Shown one piece after another: positions 1 through 10,978 of a stretch of DNA of 64,000 bases. The position numbers and the translations under genes were made by a program. This DNA comes from Chara braunii (taxonomy: Eukaryota > Streptophyta > Charophyceae > Charales > Characeae), in the NCBI GenBank assembly GCA_003427395.1, contig BFEA01000192.1:526903-590902 (forward strand), written 5' to 3'. Numbering within the stretch: the stretch's first letter is position 1; each line of letters starts with the position of its first letter. The notes beneath the pieces were generated by a model. That model was given only the letters and a program-made list of their open reading frames with translations, did not search any database and was not told the DNA's origin.

Positions 1-1383
1 TGGGTTACTTGGGTATGTCTATCATCAAAGCAAGCCGAGTTGATAACTGTCAAGGCTACGAGGCTAGTGACTTATTATGTAAGTTATGTGCTAGGTTGTA
101 AAGACGTTAAGTTGAGGTGTCTCCCCCTAGTCAGTAAAGCGTCGCCTTAGAGGAGGTTTCTAGTACGTGAGCGACATGAGTGAGGGGGTGACTGATGCGT
201 GCGAAGTGAGGAGTTTGATTGCAAAGGTCTTTTCTTGAGCTCAGACTGAATTATGGTGTAATAGGTACTGCGATGAATCTCGTACCTAGATTCATTGATA
301 GTATCAGTTGGCGATGGGGTGAGTCACTTGGAGATTGTCTAGTTGTAGCTATCGATAAAGTTAAGGAAGTAGTGGTTATTTGATTGATGGTGTGGCTAAC
401 CCGAAGAGAGGCTTATGTTCTAAAGTATGTGTAATATATATCTATTTGTTCGTTTTTATGACGGTGTTATTTGATTGGTGCCAAATATGCGTTTTTCTGT
501 ATTTTGTTTGATATTTGATTGATGACGTATGTATGGATTGTCTTTCAAAGAGGACATAGACTTTGCATGAAACCCACATCTGGCATGGGACCAGAGGTGA
601 ATGGGGTGACTCACTCCTAGGGAAGGTGGTTCTTCCTCGAGGGAGTAAGTCGGCGTGTATAGTTGTCCTCAGTGGAAGTGCATTCTTGAATTGTTACTCC
701 CTCGTTGAAGCTTAGGGAAACAGTTGTTAGTCTCTAAGATGATAGTGAGACCCACGCCGGAATTATATTCCTGGTCCATTAGTGGGGTGTTGTTAACTTT
801 CCTACAACAGAATATGTTTCGCTTAAGAATTGAAGGGGGAACAATTGTATCAAGTTATCTACTCATTGCTAGTTAGATTTTTTGCCTTATAGAATACAGA
901 ATATGTTCTGGAGAGTTATCTTGGTGCATGACTGGCAATTGAGTTGGCTTCATGTTATTGTTTATAAAGCATATTGTGCCTATCAGCTACAACCCTTGCA
1001 AATAACTTAGTTGTCATCATACCAAAAATTATTGTTATCAGTATATGTTATTTATCATGAGTTATACTGCATTTTGGATTCATGTTTGGAGTATCCATCT
1101 ATGGGGCATATGTATGTTGGATCATTTCTTGATAATAAAACCATGAGTGGTTAATGCCTGAGTTATGATTCGAGGGATTTATTTGTGAATATTTATGTCT
1201 TATTTCAGATGGATATTTGTTTAAAGACTTTCTTCGGTATCGCCGCTGTTCTGAATAAGTTCTTTTGTGCGCCCTCATGATAAGTGTTAGGGTTATCTAG
1301 TAGGGTATATTATATTTTTGACATAAATACGTAACTCCTTTCGAGCCTCGACCCTAACGCCACTCGTTGTTGTTCAATAGGTG
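1..1383. other. Non-coding leader upstream of a gag relic
   Basis: No credible coding region is visible. The stretch lies immediately 5' of a Ty3/gypsy gag relic and is probably the LTR or leader of that element (inference). A small nested inverted repeat is present: GGAAG at 621-625 pairs with CTTCC at 632-636, and ACTCC at 613-617 pairs with GGAGT at 642-646. No matching downstream LTR could be identified by eye. Confidence 0.35.
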
Positions 1384-2439
1384 ATGGGGTCGAGGGAGCT
1401 CGAGATGGAAGGATCTCAAGGGAAAATTGGGGTCGAGGAACTTGCCTATCTGCTGGGTGTGCGAGATTGAGAGCGAGTTTTGAGATCGACTTCTTCAAGG
1501 GCTATCATGTTTCTGACTTCCTTGATAAGTTTCAACAGATAGCATCCCACTGCAAATGGAGTGAGGTGCAGATGCTGAAGAAAGTCATAAAATATATCCA
1601 TATAGGCTTGAAGGACGAAGCCGGTGGGTTGGTTAGAAGAGCGGGCTCATCATGGAGGATGTTCTATGATGACATGTGGAATATATACCGGCTAGGAGAG
1701 GCACAACTGACCAAAGACGATCTTGAGAAGATAGATCGATATAGTTATGCGTCAGTAGGGCACTTCCTAGCGGAGTATGAACGCGCATCACGCAAGGTCT
1801 GGCGTTGTCTGAACATGACAAGTGTTTTGTCTTCCTCATGAACTTCACGGATACGGAGCAGCAAGATTTGATCCGGGGGACAGAGGGAAGACTAATATGG
1901 GATAATATACGATAAAATTTTATAGAGACGGATTTGATCAGTACCTCTGTTATACTCTGCGGGAAGCGAGGAAAAAAAAGGAGGCGGTGGTAGATAATGA
2001 GAAGAGTGAGCTTGGAAAGTGGCCAAGTGACCCTACAGTAGGCACCTCTGATGCTAAGAAAGATGAATTTCAGAAGGATGCTAAGGTCATCAAACGAAAT
2101 CATAGATGGAGCAAAGAGGAGAAAAGAAAGTCATGTGTTGAGAGAAAAGAGATAAGGAATGCTGCAGGGCATATCTGTGAGAGGACGTTTGACGCTCCAA
2201 GCAAGAGAGGGACAGCGAAGCGAAGGGTTCAGGAAGAAGTTGGTGTGGCTCTGCCATTTGCTATATCTGATCCTAAAAAAGGGTGTGATGACACGGGTGC
2301 GTCGTCAACTGCGAGTTGGAAAGAGCGGAAAAATAGCAGGCGGCGAGAGCAGTGGTATAAGATAGTATGTGTTTGTTGTGGAAAAACTGATCATACCCCT
2401 CGCAGATGTAAGATGGGGAAGAGAGGAGTTGAAGGGTAA
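1384..2439 (+). pseudogene. Ty3/gypsy-type gag relic with CCHC zinc knuckle
   Basis: Gag proteins package element RNA into virus-like particles. The relic starts at ATG 1384, reads 28 codons to a stop at 1468, then continues in another frame from 1467 (ending at 1841) and shifts again near 1800, where a frame reading SEHDKCFVFLMNFTD extends the homology. The 1467-1841 part matches the gag at 60521-60919 of this window: VSDFLDKF against VSDWLDLV, the YRLG-LT-DLE block, and FLAEYERASRKV against FVQ-FKKRARKV. The stretch ending at 2439 is lysine- and arginine-rich and carries CVCCGKTDHTPRRC, a C-x2-C-x4-H-x4-C nucleocapsid knuckle. At least two frameshifts make it non-functional. No protease, RT or integrase follows. 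Confidence 0.8.
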
Positions 2440-3122
2440 GACCGTTGTACTTTAAGCAAAGGTCTGGTTCCTACAAATAGTTGTCGCCAATTTACTTGTC
2501 TCATCTATAACAAGAAAGTAAGTGTCAACGACCTTACACGATTTATAAATAAACATTCAAAGGGCTATGACGGTGCGAAAGACTCAATTATTAGCCTAGT
2601 AGGCAGTCATCGGCTTATGTTGCCTTCAAGCTGAGTCTCCAAGTTGTTTTGAGACATGCTTCTTGTCTTGTATATATTCTAGATTTCGGGTGAGAGTTTT
2701 TACTGTTTGGGATTGTGCGTACGTTTTTGGGTTTGACTATCCACTCTTTAGGCTAACTCTAGGTTTGGTTGAATGCAAGTGGAGGCCTTGTAAGATTCGA
2801 CTGTCCGTACACTGACATCCTTTTATTTTTGTCAGAACGATTGGGATCGTTGTGTATATGTCAGTCTTTTATGACTCATAAGGTATATGATACAAGGTCT
2901 TTTGTTTTTAATTGGGACTGAGAATTGTGATGATTTGAGGCATGTGAGGATTTGAGACTCGAGACAATCTGATTTTCTCTTGAGAGTCATCTTGGTATGG
3001 AGTTTGATTTCCCTAGGTTGCAGGATCGTGCATGTTATTGTTGTCATTGGCATTCTCACCATTGTGGCATGTGGGTTTTCGACTTTTATTTGGTTTGACG
3101 TATGAGAAAAAAAAAAAAAATA

Positions 3123-3167
<45 letters not shown>

Positions 3168-3539
3168 GAATGAAGTGTGCGAGGCTGCGAGCCAAAGAAG
3201 GTTCGATAAAAGTGAGGAAAATGTGATTTTGAGTGAAAGATTTATGGGAGACTTGAAGAGTCCATAAAGTTATATGAAGAGAGAGGTTATGCATGAAGGC
3301 GGCCTAAGTGGTTATTGGTCTTATCTGGACTCATCTTCAAGGGAAAGATATTTTACTGGACAGCCCATCCGTGTGCGAGAGGATGGCTGAGAGATTTTTA
3401 GGGCTGATTCTCCTTCAAGAAGGAAGGGGTCTTAATACACTTTATGGAAGGTCCATCCTTGAGTGGCAGGGTGACTTGAAAGATTTTTTTGATATAAGCG
3501 TTTTATCCTCCGCCAGAATCGACAACTTCATTTTGTTGG
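2440..3539. other. Non-coding stretch with interrupted poly(A)
   Basis: No supported gene. An interrupted A-homopolymer (about 60 bp, 3106-3165) lies in the middle; it could be a retroposed poly(A) tail or a simple repeat. An 81-codon open frame at 3308-3553 (+) has no recognisable domain and runs into the hairpin repeats, so I do not call it a gene. Confidence 0.4.
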
Positions 3540-3890
3540 TTCTAAACTGTTAGTGGGGGTATCGTCTACTCCACGGAAACCCGCCTGATTCTGGGACCCC
3601 TCATGTCTGGTCTTTGGTAGTGAGCCACGGGTGATTCTGTGTGCGGCAGAGGGTAAGGAAAAAACTGCCAAAATCGACATCCCCGTTTGTTTAAGTCATA
3701 TGGTAATTGGCGGAGGTGTCACCTGCGGCAGGGAAACCCGCTAGATTCAGGGGCCCTTTACTTAGTTGTTATATGCTGCAAACGGTCTAGCGTGCGACAG
3801 TGATTTCCATGATTGAGGAGATTGAGTTTTGACTAATAGCAGGTGGGAGTGTCATCTGCGGCAGGGGAAACCCACCTGATTTTGGGGACC
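3540..3890. repeat. Three spaced hairpin repeat units (GGAAACCCGCCTGA type)
   Basis: Three imperfect copies of a GCGGCAGGGAAACCCGCCTGA-like core followed by a GGGACCC element occur at about 3545-3600, 3706-3760 and 3838-3892. In the third, CAGGTGGG (3840-3847) pairs perfectly with CCCACCTG (3871-3878). In the first and second the arms keep partial pairing with other bases. The arrangement resembles the larger hairpin arrays elsewhere in the window. Confidence 0.6.
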
Positions 3891-5238
3891 CTCCAATCGG
3901 CTTTAGTTTTGTTGAAAGTGGCGTTGTCAGTGTGAAGTAAGTGAATTTTATTTTGGAAGAAGATTATGAGAGTTTGCTCACTGAGCAAAGCTTAGGCATG
4001 AAATTAGTAAAAGGTGTGATGAAAGCGAAGAGCCCTCAGGTTACTTAAAAATGTAGGATTTATAAGCAAAAGGAGTGGCTTTCTTTTATTTTGAAGGACT
4101 GAATAAATACCCCTACCCACCCGTTTGATGAGTAACTATGATGAGTGGTTTCTGCATGATAGTAATGATTTGTGGAGTTGGGCTTAACGGGGCCCTACCC
4201 ATAAGGTACACTTGTGACATGTGTGATGGGGTTAACCTCACTAATTTTCCTAGATTTGCTAAAGGATTGAGATGCCTGGTTACTCCCCACAATAGGACAT
4301 TACTTTGAGAAAAACTTGAAAATGATGTATCCTTGAGTTGAGTCTGAACGATCGTTGTAGTCCACCACTGGATTGAGTTTTAGCTAATGGCAAAATGATC
4401 AGTGTGCCCGGCGTGATAAAATATCTCTCAAAGAGACCGGAAGTGGGGTAGTCTTAAGTTCGGCTTTAAATAGCTTCCTGTCCGTGATTACAGTGGGTGG
4501 AAAGTGGCTTTATCCACTTTGCTGAGTTGGAGGCTAAAGTGTGTTTGTGGCTAGCCGATTACTCGGCTATTGTGGATTTCTATTTTGATCAGGAATTAAA
4601 CGGTATTTTCGACCTTTGACTTCTGCTCGGATTGTCTTGAAAAGTCGAGGTTTAGAGTTGATACAGCTTGATGACCGCTTTAGTTGAGTTTAACGACAAG
4701 TTAAAGACTGAGGAAGTTATCATGTACTTCTTCTGAGGACTATATTTGGGCGGTGTTTTTTCTGAACGTCTGTTGCGACGGGGACGTTGCTTAATAGGGT
4801 CCGGGCAGGCTGTCGTACCAAATACCCTGACGAGGATATTTGGCGTGTTTTCTGCGCCCGTCCGACGGCGTGCGCGCTAGAGAAAGCTTAGGTCCTCGCA
4901 AGGGTGAGCGGCGCGCGCGGGGTATTGGCGGCGAGGCGCAACCATGCGCAACCTGGGTGTACACGGCGTTACGGGTCAGAGGGACGTACGATGTTTATTC
5001 TTAATTTTATTTTTTTATTTATTTCCTTTTATTAGGTTCTAAGGTTTCCTACCTCGGTAATCGGTTCTGAGGCCAACGCCAGGCACGGTGGCCGAAACGG
5101 CAGTTGTAAAAAAAATAAATAAATAACCTCGAGCACGCCCGTCAAGACTCCGGCGCGGCCGGGGGGTTGACAGATTCCTGACTGAGTGGGAACACGGACC
5201 GAGGAGGTCAACTTTCAGGAAGGCCAGTGGGTGCTTGG
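3891..5238. other. Gene-free stretch with TATA-like box and one palindromic signature
   Basis: No gene seen. An AT-rich TATA-like sequence (GAATAAATA, about 4090) follows the hairpin units, as a promoter would in an LTR (inference). At 4818-4843, CCAAATA pairs with TATTTGG around CCCTGACGAGGA. This is a diverged copy of the AATACCCTTACAAGGGTATT signature found at 17507, 18294, 28933 and 48418. Confidence 0.4.
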
Positions 5239-5650
5239 CCCATGGCGCAGAAGGAAGCCGTGGTGGTGGGGTCCGTGGTCGTGGCTTCCCCCGCTTCCCA
5301 CGTGGAGGGCGTCGATAGCCTAAAAGTAGAAGGGAATTGGGGAATGTTATGAGCGGGCTTGTGGGACTGTAGCCCAAGGGTGGCGGATGTCATTGCGGGT
5401 ATACATTCCGCCTCCACCACTTATCGTGGAAGGCCTGAGTGCGAACATGCCGTTGGGACCCAACAAGGAACAGGTGGCCCAGGGCGTTGTCGGGAGAGCC
5501 GCGGCAATACTGGCTGCAGCGGGCGCCCACATGAAACCCCTCTCCACCCCAGGCTTCGAAATCCTCACTCGAATTTTGCTATTACCAGTAAGATCGGAGC
5601 CGAGGCCAGCTACAGTTAGCTCATGTAGGCCCTGTGCCCCCCCCCAGTGA
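5239..5650 (+). pseudogene. Unrecognised coding-like fragments
   Basis: Two short open stretches look protein-like. One begins at the ATG at 5239 (MAQKEAVVVGSVVVASPASH) and ends within about 110 bp. Another begins at 5387 and contains a compositionally normal segment (VEGLSANMPLGPNKEQVAQG, then an alanine-rich helix) ending at a GTAAGA sequence near 5590 that would serve as a splice donor. I recognise no domain. It may be a decayed exon or element-encoded fragment; confidence is low because GC-rich sequence gives long open frames by chance. Confidence 0.2.
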
Positions 5651-7289
5651 CCGCAGCATGGGAGTTGTGCGCTGCAGTGCCATGAGGTCGGGGCTGGTTG
5701 ATTCATCAGGTAAGTGCTATGCACTCCTTAGCGGGATTTCGCTTCATAATGATCGACTTGTTGTATGTGGAGGTCGACGCCCGGACGGTCTGAGTAGCGC
5801 GTAGGCTGGCACCGGCGGAGAGGCTGGTTAACAGGAGAACGGGGCGCCAGGGAGCGAGGGAGTGTGGAAGCAACAAAGGGGAAGCCGAGAGGGGGGATGA
5901 ATCGGGACATTACGTCGCGCCGGATGCACGCGCGACAAGGAAGGAGATGGTGGTAGATAGGCGGAAAAGAGATAACTCGCCCGTTTCTTAAACAAAAACG
6001 GGCGAGGAGGGATACTAAACGGAGGTTTGGAACACTGCGATCATATTGGTGAAGTTAGAAGGACGAGAAACTCAGTATAGAGGAGGGTTAGTAACAAAAG
6101 CACTGCGGGGAGATGGCAGAAGGAGGGAAAGAAGAAAAGGAAATGGGCATATCTCCCCCGATTTCCAGCGATTTTGGGCAAAGTAAAGTGTTAGTTTGGG
6201 GTTTCTTGGTAGGGCGAGTTAGATAGAACCGCTAGTTTGTGCGTTAGGGTGCTGCATAGTGAAGTAGGAGAGAGTGTGCCTGCGCGGAGAGTGTCGAGGA
6301 AGGAGGAAACTGGGTGAATGAACCCAGCGCGGATTCGCGCCAGGTGCGTCCAAGAATCAAGATGGTGGAAAAGCGTTCGACTTCGCCCGTTAGTGGATGA
6401 ATACAAGCAGGAGAGGAGGCTAGACAGGGGTTTTAGGCATGGCGAATCCGAATCTGTCATCGGATGAGGGTAAAAGTTAGTAAAAGAGATGTTAAGAGGC
6501 GAAGGAAACCACGTGGAGCTTTCGGACCGTCGGCTATGGCAGAGCAAGGCTTGTTTTAATCCACTCGACTCCCTGTAGGATCGAGTGAGTGAAAATGGTG
6601 GGTAGACGTTGTTAGTGGGGCGATTTCAGATCTACAGTCAGTTTGCGTAGAAGATTAGTGGATTAGAGATTCGTACAGAGAATCGTTTCTCGGAGCTGTT
6701 GAGATATACTGGAGATGACGGGAGTAAAAAATCGAGATATCGCTCGATTCTTTATGGAATCGAGCGAATTAGAGTGTGTTTTGGGGGTTTTGAGTGGTGC
6801 GGGGCGATTCATGAGATCAAATCCGAAAATCGTGGGGCGGTTTAGGTGCTATGATCTGTAGGGGCTGCGCCCGGGAGAGTAGCTCGGTTAATCGTGGAAT
6901 GAACCTGTCCGCATGCCATGGGTAGATTTATTCGGTTTTGCGTGTCCTGTCGACGGGAGTGGTGAGGGGGAATCGGGAGACCAACGGGAAGGTCGTAGAA
7001 GGAGAAGAGGAACTTACCGGGACATAGCAGCCAGGATCGCAGCAGGGGTGGGTGGCCCTTCGTGTTTGATTGCTCCGTGTCACTAAGAGATTCGCCATCG
7101 AGCTGAAGCCAGGGGGGTGGTAAGGAAGGACCCGACTTCGAGTCAAACGGGCAGACGAAGCGATTGCAGTTCAGAGAGAGAGAGAGAGAGGTCACTTACC
7201 TACGCAGAGGAAGAGGCGAGATCTAGAGGTTGTCACCCACCGAGCCGGGCAAATCGAGATGGGGGTCACTCGGCCCGGGACGCTTGTGG
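5651..7289. repeat. GC-rich repeat region with three long perfect hairpins
   Basis: Three stem-loops stand out. CTCGCCCGTTT (5976-5986) pairs with AAACGGGCGAG (5996-6006), 11 bp with a 9-nt loop. CACTCGA (6562-6568) pairs with TCGAGTG (6581-6587). CGCTCGATTC (6741-6750) pairs with GAATCGAGCG (6757-6766), 10 bp with a 6-nt loop. All share a CTCG-type core but differ in the rest of the stem. A related hairpin is at 50112-50141. No gene is supported between them; open frames on the minus strand (for example 6191-6547) show no domain. Confidence 0.55.
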
Positions 7290-7700
7290 TGCTTATAGGT
7301 GATGGCGGGCGTTCGTCGAAGTGACTCCCAGGCTCACTGAGTGGTGGGAGCCAACAGGCTGCAGGTTCCAAGTGTGGTACGAGTTCGTCATGTGCTGCTT
7401 TGCTCCGTGTCGGATGTGTGGACATCCTCGTCTGCACTTCGCCGCTGGCCTGCTGCGAGCATCGCGCTTACGTCGCATGTAGTTCTTTACGGGACGGTGA
7501 GTTGTTGTGCGGTGTGACCGGGTTGTTGATGTGGCCTTGTGCTTCGCTGCTTCTTTGCCGTACCGCTCATCCGCAGGCCGTACCATTTGTGTTTACCATG
7601 CTCGGGTTGTTGTTGTTCTTCTCAGGCAGCAGACTACAGATTCGGGGCATCTTTGACCCCTACAGTGGCACGGTGCCATTTGAAGCACAGACACTTGAAG
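7290..7700 (+). repeat. Dispersed repeat, diverged copy at 50340-50640
   Basis: The stretch around 7490-7600 (ACCGGGTTGTTGATGTGG, then a CTCATCCG block) aligns with 50520-50640 (ACCGGGTTGTTGGTGTGG, then CTCATCCG) in the same orientation. Both copies follow a CTCG-hairpin region, so the larger unit (hairpins plus this module) is probably one mobile-element terminal region present twice. Confidence 0.45.
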
Positions 7701-7795
7701 GACTGCGAGTCCTGCAGGCAGCGGGACGCAATAAAGGAAATATTTTTGTTTGAGGGTTGTATGTTGTTCGGACGCAACCACCCCAGGTGGCACAA

Positions 7796-8712
7796 CATCT
7801 CCAGGCCCTAGATGATGGAGCTGGTCTCCAGAGCAATAAGAGACGATTGCCACCACTGGTATGAACCTGTGTACCACCCACTCTCCGCAGTGAGCAGAAG
7901 AGGGTGTGGTTCTCAGCCGCACTTGGCGGTTATCCAGCGTCGAGAGATTAACCCTCAAGGCTCGTGTCAGCCGACACTTGAGTTTCGAATGCGATCCCCG
8001 AGATTAACGAGGACCACATGAGTATGGGTACTACATAGTACGTCATCATTGCGATCGCTTGCGTATGCTTGCATTGCAAATCGATATGAGTTAGCCCTGC
8101 ATCCGCACGGTTTTATACTAAGTCTCGTGCGCGACGCCTATCCAATTTCCGCATCGGAGAGTTATGGGATGGCTACTAAGGGACTAGGAGTGTTGTCGCG
8201 TTGTTTGTTCAGTGTCGTTTTGTGTGTGTATACGTATGCGTGTGTGTTTTTATTGTGGTGTGCGCGTGGTGTGTGGGATGCGTCGTAGTCGACGGACGAC
8301 GGGTCGCGCTTGGGACTTCAGCCCCCCAAGATGCCGATTCACGTGCGCGTTCGATAGAGGTGTAATACCGCGCGTACCCCCTATGCTACAGTGAACGAGA
8401 AACGCCCTCGGCTGGTTCACCTTTGCGATTGCAAATGAGCAGCTTTCGTACTATGGATTGGTAGCTCGACGGGGACACGCCCACCGAAGGGAGGGGACAA
8501 CTCCCGTAAGGTGGAGGTAAGTCGTGCCTCGTGTAGGCCCTGTCCTGTCGTAGGGGCTCTGGAGAGGTATGGCTGGCGCACTCGGCCGGAGCGGCTTGCG
8601 GAAACTCAATGTATATTCGCGACGAGGATTTGGACCAACTCCTGCGTGACGCGGCCGGGAGGGTCCCGCGCTGCCCTGTGCAGTGCCGGACCAATGCGCT
8701 CGACACCGCCGA
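7796..8712 (+). mobile_element. Dispersed module A, copy 1
   Basis: Begins TCTCCAGGCCCTAGATGATG and ends near TGCGCTCGACA. It is highly similar over its whole length to 54714-55638 (same orientation); an inverted copy is at 13733-14600 and a partial copy at 41050-41345. No protein domain is present; short open frames inside are not conserved. The terminus reads CGAGCGCAT inwards on the complementary strand, identical to the edge of the 27.8-kb block at 13733. A non-autonomous element or the terminal part of a larger one is likely. Confidence 0.7.
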
Positions 8713-8745
8713 AGACGTCTCCAGCCCCGTACGCCTGTGCGTTCT

Positions 8746-8833
8746 TTCGTCTCTCCCCCTTCGTATTTATACCTTTCTCTTCTCCCCCTTTTTTTTCGTC
8801 TCTCCCCCTTCGTATTTATACCTTTCTCTTCTC
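8746..8833. repeat. Tandem duplication of a 39-bp pyrimidine-rich unit
   Basis: The 39-bp sequence starting TTCGTCTCTCCCCCTTCG at 8746-8784 recurs at 8795-8833, separated by about 10 bp of pyrimidines. It lies in a C/T-rich tract running to about 9200. Confidence 0.8.
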
Positions 8834-10345
8834 GCTTCTCGTCACTACCTTTCCCTTCAACCTTGGCTTGTCAGATGCTCCATCGAGCGGTAAGCCCGAA
8901 ATATTGGTCCTAATTTGCAATTTTTCCCGCCTCTTCCTACGCCAGTCTCCTCATCCTATTTTTTCCCACCTTCCTTCCTCAATCCCGCACCCTTCGCATC
9001 CTCTTCTTCCAATGATATCTCTTCTTGCGCAGCCAGTCCGATCGATCCTTCCTGGTCCACCCTCGGTTTGGCCAATGCTCCGTCGAGCGGGAGATCTAAA
9101 ATTCTCATCCTTCACGCTCCCTCCTTCGTCAATCCCCTTACCCTTCTTTCTCTTACCCCCTCCTTCTCTCGCATCCGTCTCCTCCAATGATACCATTCCC
9201 TGCGTTGGTCTGTCGGATCGACGTCCTCACCTCCTCGTTCGTCAACGACTCTCCCCCCTACCGTTCATTCTTGGTTTTGGCGGTTATGACGCGCGCGCCC
9301 AATTCGTAACCGCATTTTTGGTCGGGAGGTTCCAACTTCCTGCCGCTCCTCGGCTGCCTGTTCGCCTTCCTCCCCAGCGCCGGACTTTGCTAACCTTGCT
9401 CCGCCCGCGAAGGTGCCTTCACTTGGAGTCCACCCCCTCCCATTTGTTGGCTCGCATGCATCCGATCTTATCCCTTTCCTTACTCTCTAATCCAGGCTTC
9501 CTTTTCTCTCTGATCGCTTCGGATCCTTCCAGGGTCCAGTTCCTCCCTTCTTCCTATCAGTGGATTTTATCGGAGAGTGGTGGCGAAGTCCAGCCCAGCA
9601 GAACTAGGGAAATCATGGCAGCGCCCCCGAAATTGCCACCTCCTCCTCGTGATCATTTGAAATCTGACCACCTGGATTCGGGCGCACCACGTGGTTCCTC
9701 CCTGCCACCGCCGCAAATGAGGGAAACATAGATCGGCTTTTTCATCGACCAAGCCCGACCCCACCATCGGTCTTGCCCCCTGATTCGCTCTTACGTTTAA
9801 TCGCCACGCCCGGTGCTGGTCCGATTTGAAGTCGCTTGCACCAAGCCCCACGCTCCCGTCTCTCTCAGCATTGGAGTTCGACACCTCTTAGCTGAGGCTG
9901 GAGAGGACCTGTCGGCACACCAGGCCACCGCACAAAGCCCAAAAAACGGATCTCTTTAAGCGGCGAAGCCACCCTCTTTGGGCCGATTGCTATGCTGGTC
10001 ATGCTGAAAAGGGCGCCCTGCTGACCACACCGTCCTTCACAAAACACCCAGGTCGATGGTCGATCCATTCGGGATCGGGGTCTCACACCACTCCCTTCGG
10101 ATACAAGCTTGCGGCTTTCCCTTCTCTTTCTGGTAGACCCTTCGGATTCTCTCGAGCATCTTCCGGATCGTCACCCCTGTTCTTCCAAGGGTTAGTGAGA
10201 CAACCAAGCAACCCAGGAACCCAGCCAAACCACACAATCCCAAACGCACATAACAAAAAAAAAAGATTTTCAAAGAAACATCGCCAAAAAATTTCTTAGT
10301 TTCGTGAAAGCGCCGTGTTCGGCTGGTAGGCAGGCGCCCGACAAC
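8834..10345. other. Pyrimidine-rich gene-free region ending in CGACAAC
   Basis: No gene supported. Two copies of a short hairpin motif occur: ATGCTCCATCGAGCGG at about 8875 and ATGCTCCGTCGAGCGG at about 9076 (GCTC pairing with GAGC). A 406-codon open frame (8511-9731, +) crosses the edge of module A and is low-complexity, so it is rejected as a gene. The last seven bases before the AT-rich Helitron are CGACAAC (10339-10345), the same heptamer that ends the 27.8-kb block at 41556. Confidence 0.5.
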
Positions 10346-10390
10346 AAATTGCTAGTAGACATAGAAATACGATAATATTTAAACAAACAA

Positions 10391-10978
10391 TTGCTTGATC
10401 TTTATATGGGCGACATAGATCAACCAGAAGTCGTTGAAACTGTTCATGCAGCTTTACAAAAAAAAGATGGAAACACTCGCTTCGATATTCTACTTTTATT
10501 AAGAAAAAGAACAATATATGATTTGACATTACAACATGACCTTCCGCCAATTGGATCATACATTACATTCAAACGATACACAAAACGTGTTAGATTTTGT
10601 TATCCACAAATAACATGTTTTAACACAAACATAAGATCTATGGATCCCATGCCAAAGTTCGTACCACAACCAAGTATGTCTCAACTTGCAGCATCAACAT
10701 CATTAGAAGTTATCTCAGACCATAAACTACATAGTCATATTTTATCACCAACAACGCAAACAATAAAGCAAACATACGGCAAAACAGATACGATAACAGT
10801 TGATGAAGCAAGTGTAGAAGGATTAAAACAAAATATGATTCAAGCTGTTGGTGCAACTCATGCATTGGAGACAAGTACAGACACTTCTTTGGAGACGACT
10901 TCAAATCAAATGGCAAGCATCAACGGCGTGGTGAATGAAGCAAGTCCACACGATATGGCACACCTAGGAGCCGGCTAA
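10391..10978 (+). CDS. Helitron accessory protein of unknown function (195 aa)
   Basis: An uninterrupted 195-codon frame in very AT-rich DNA, where chance stops are frequent, so it is likely a real or recently real gene. It starts MLDLYMGDIDQPEVVETVHA. The N-terminal 80 residues have mixed hydrophobic and charged composition (FDILLLLRKRTIYDLTLQ, then YITFKRYTKRVRFCYPQI). The C-terminal 110 residues are rich in Ser, Thr, Gln and Asn and look disordered. I recognise no domain. It lies upstream of and co-directional with the Rep/helicase gene, where other Helitrons carry single-strand-binding (RPA-like) accessory genes; that role is only a possibility here. A TAA follows AGCCGGC at the end. Confidence 0.5.
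   Translation: MLDLYMGDIDQPEVVETVHAALQKKDGNTRFDILLLLRKRTIYDLTLQHDLPPIGSYITFKRYTKRVRFCYPQITCFNTNIRSMDPMPKFVPQPSMSQLAASTSLEVISDHKLHSHILSPTTQTIKQTYGKTDTITVDEASVEGLKQNMIQAVGATHALETSTDTSLETTSNQMASINGVVNEASPHDMAHLGAG

Noticed and set aside
8511-9731. 406-codon plus-strand open frame, the longest in the window
   Set aside because: It crosses the edge of repeat module A, is built on pyrimidine-rich low-complexity DNA (Pro, Ser, Leu, Phe), contains a 39-bp tandem duplication and shows no domain.
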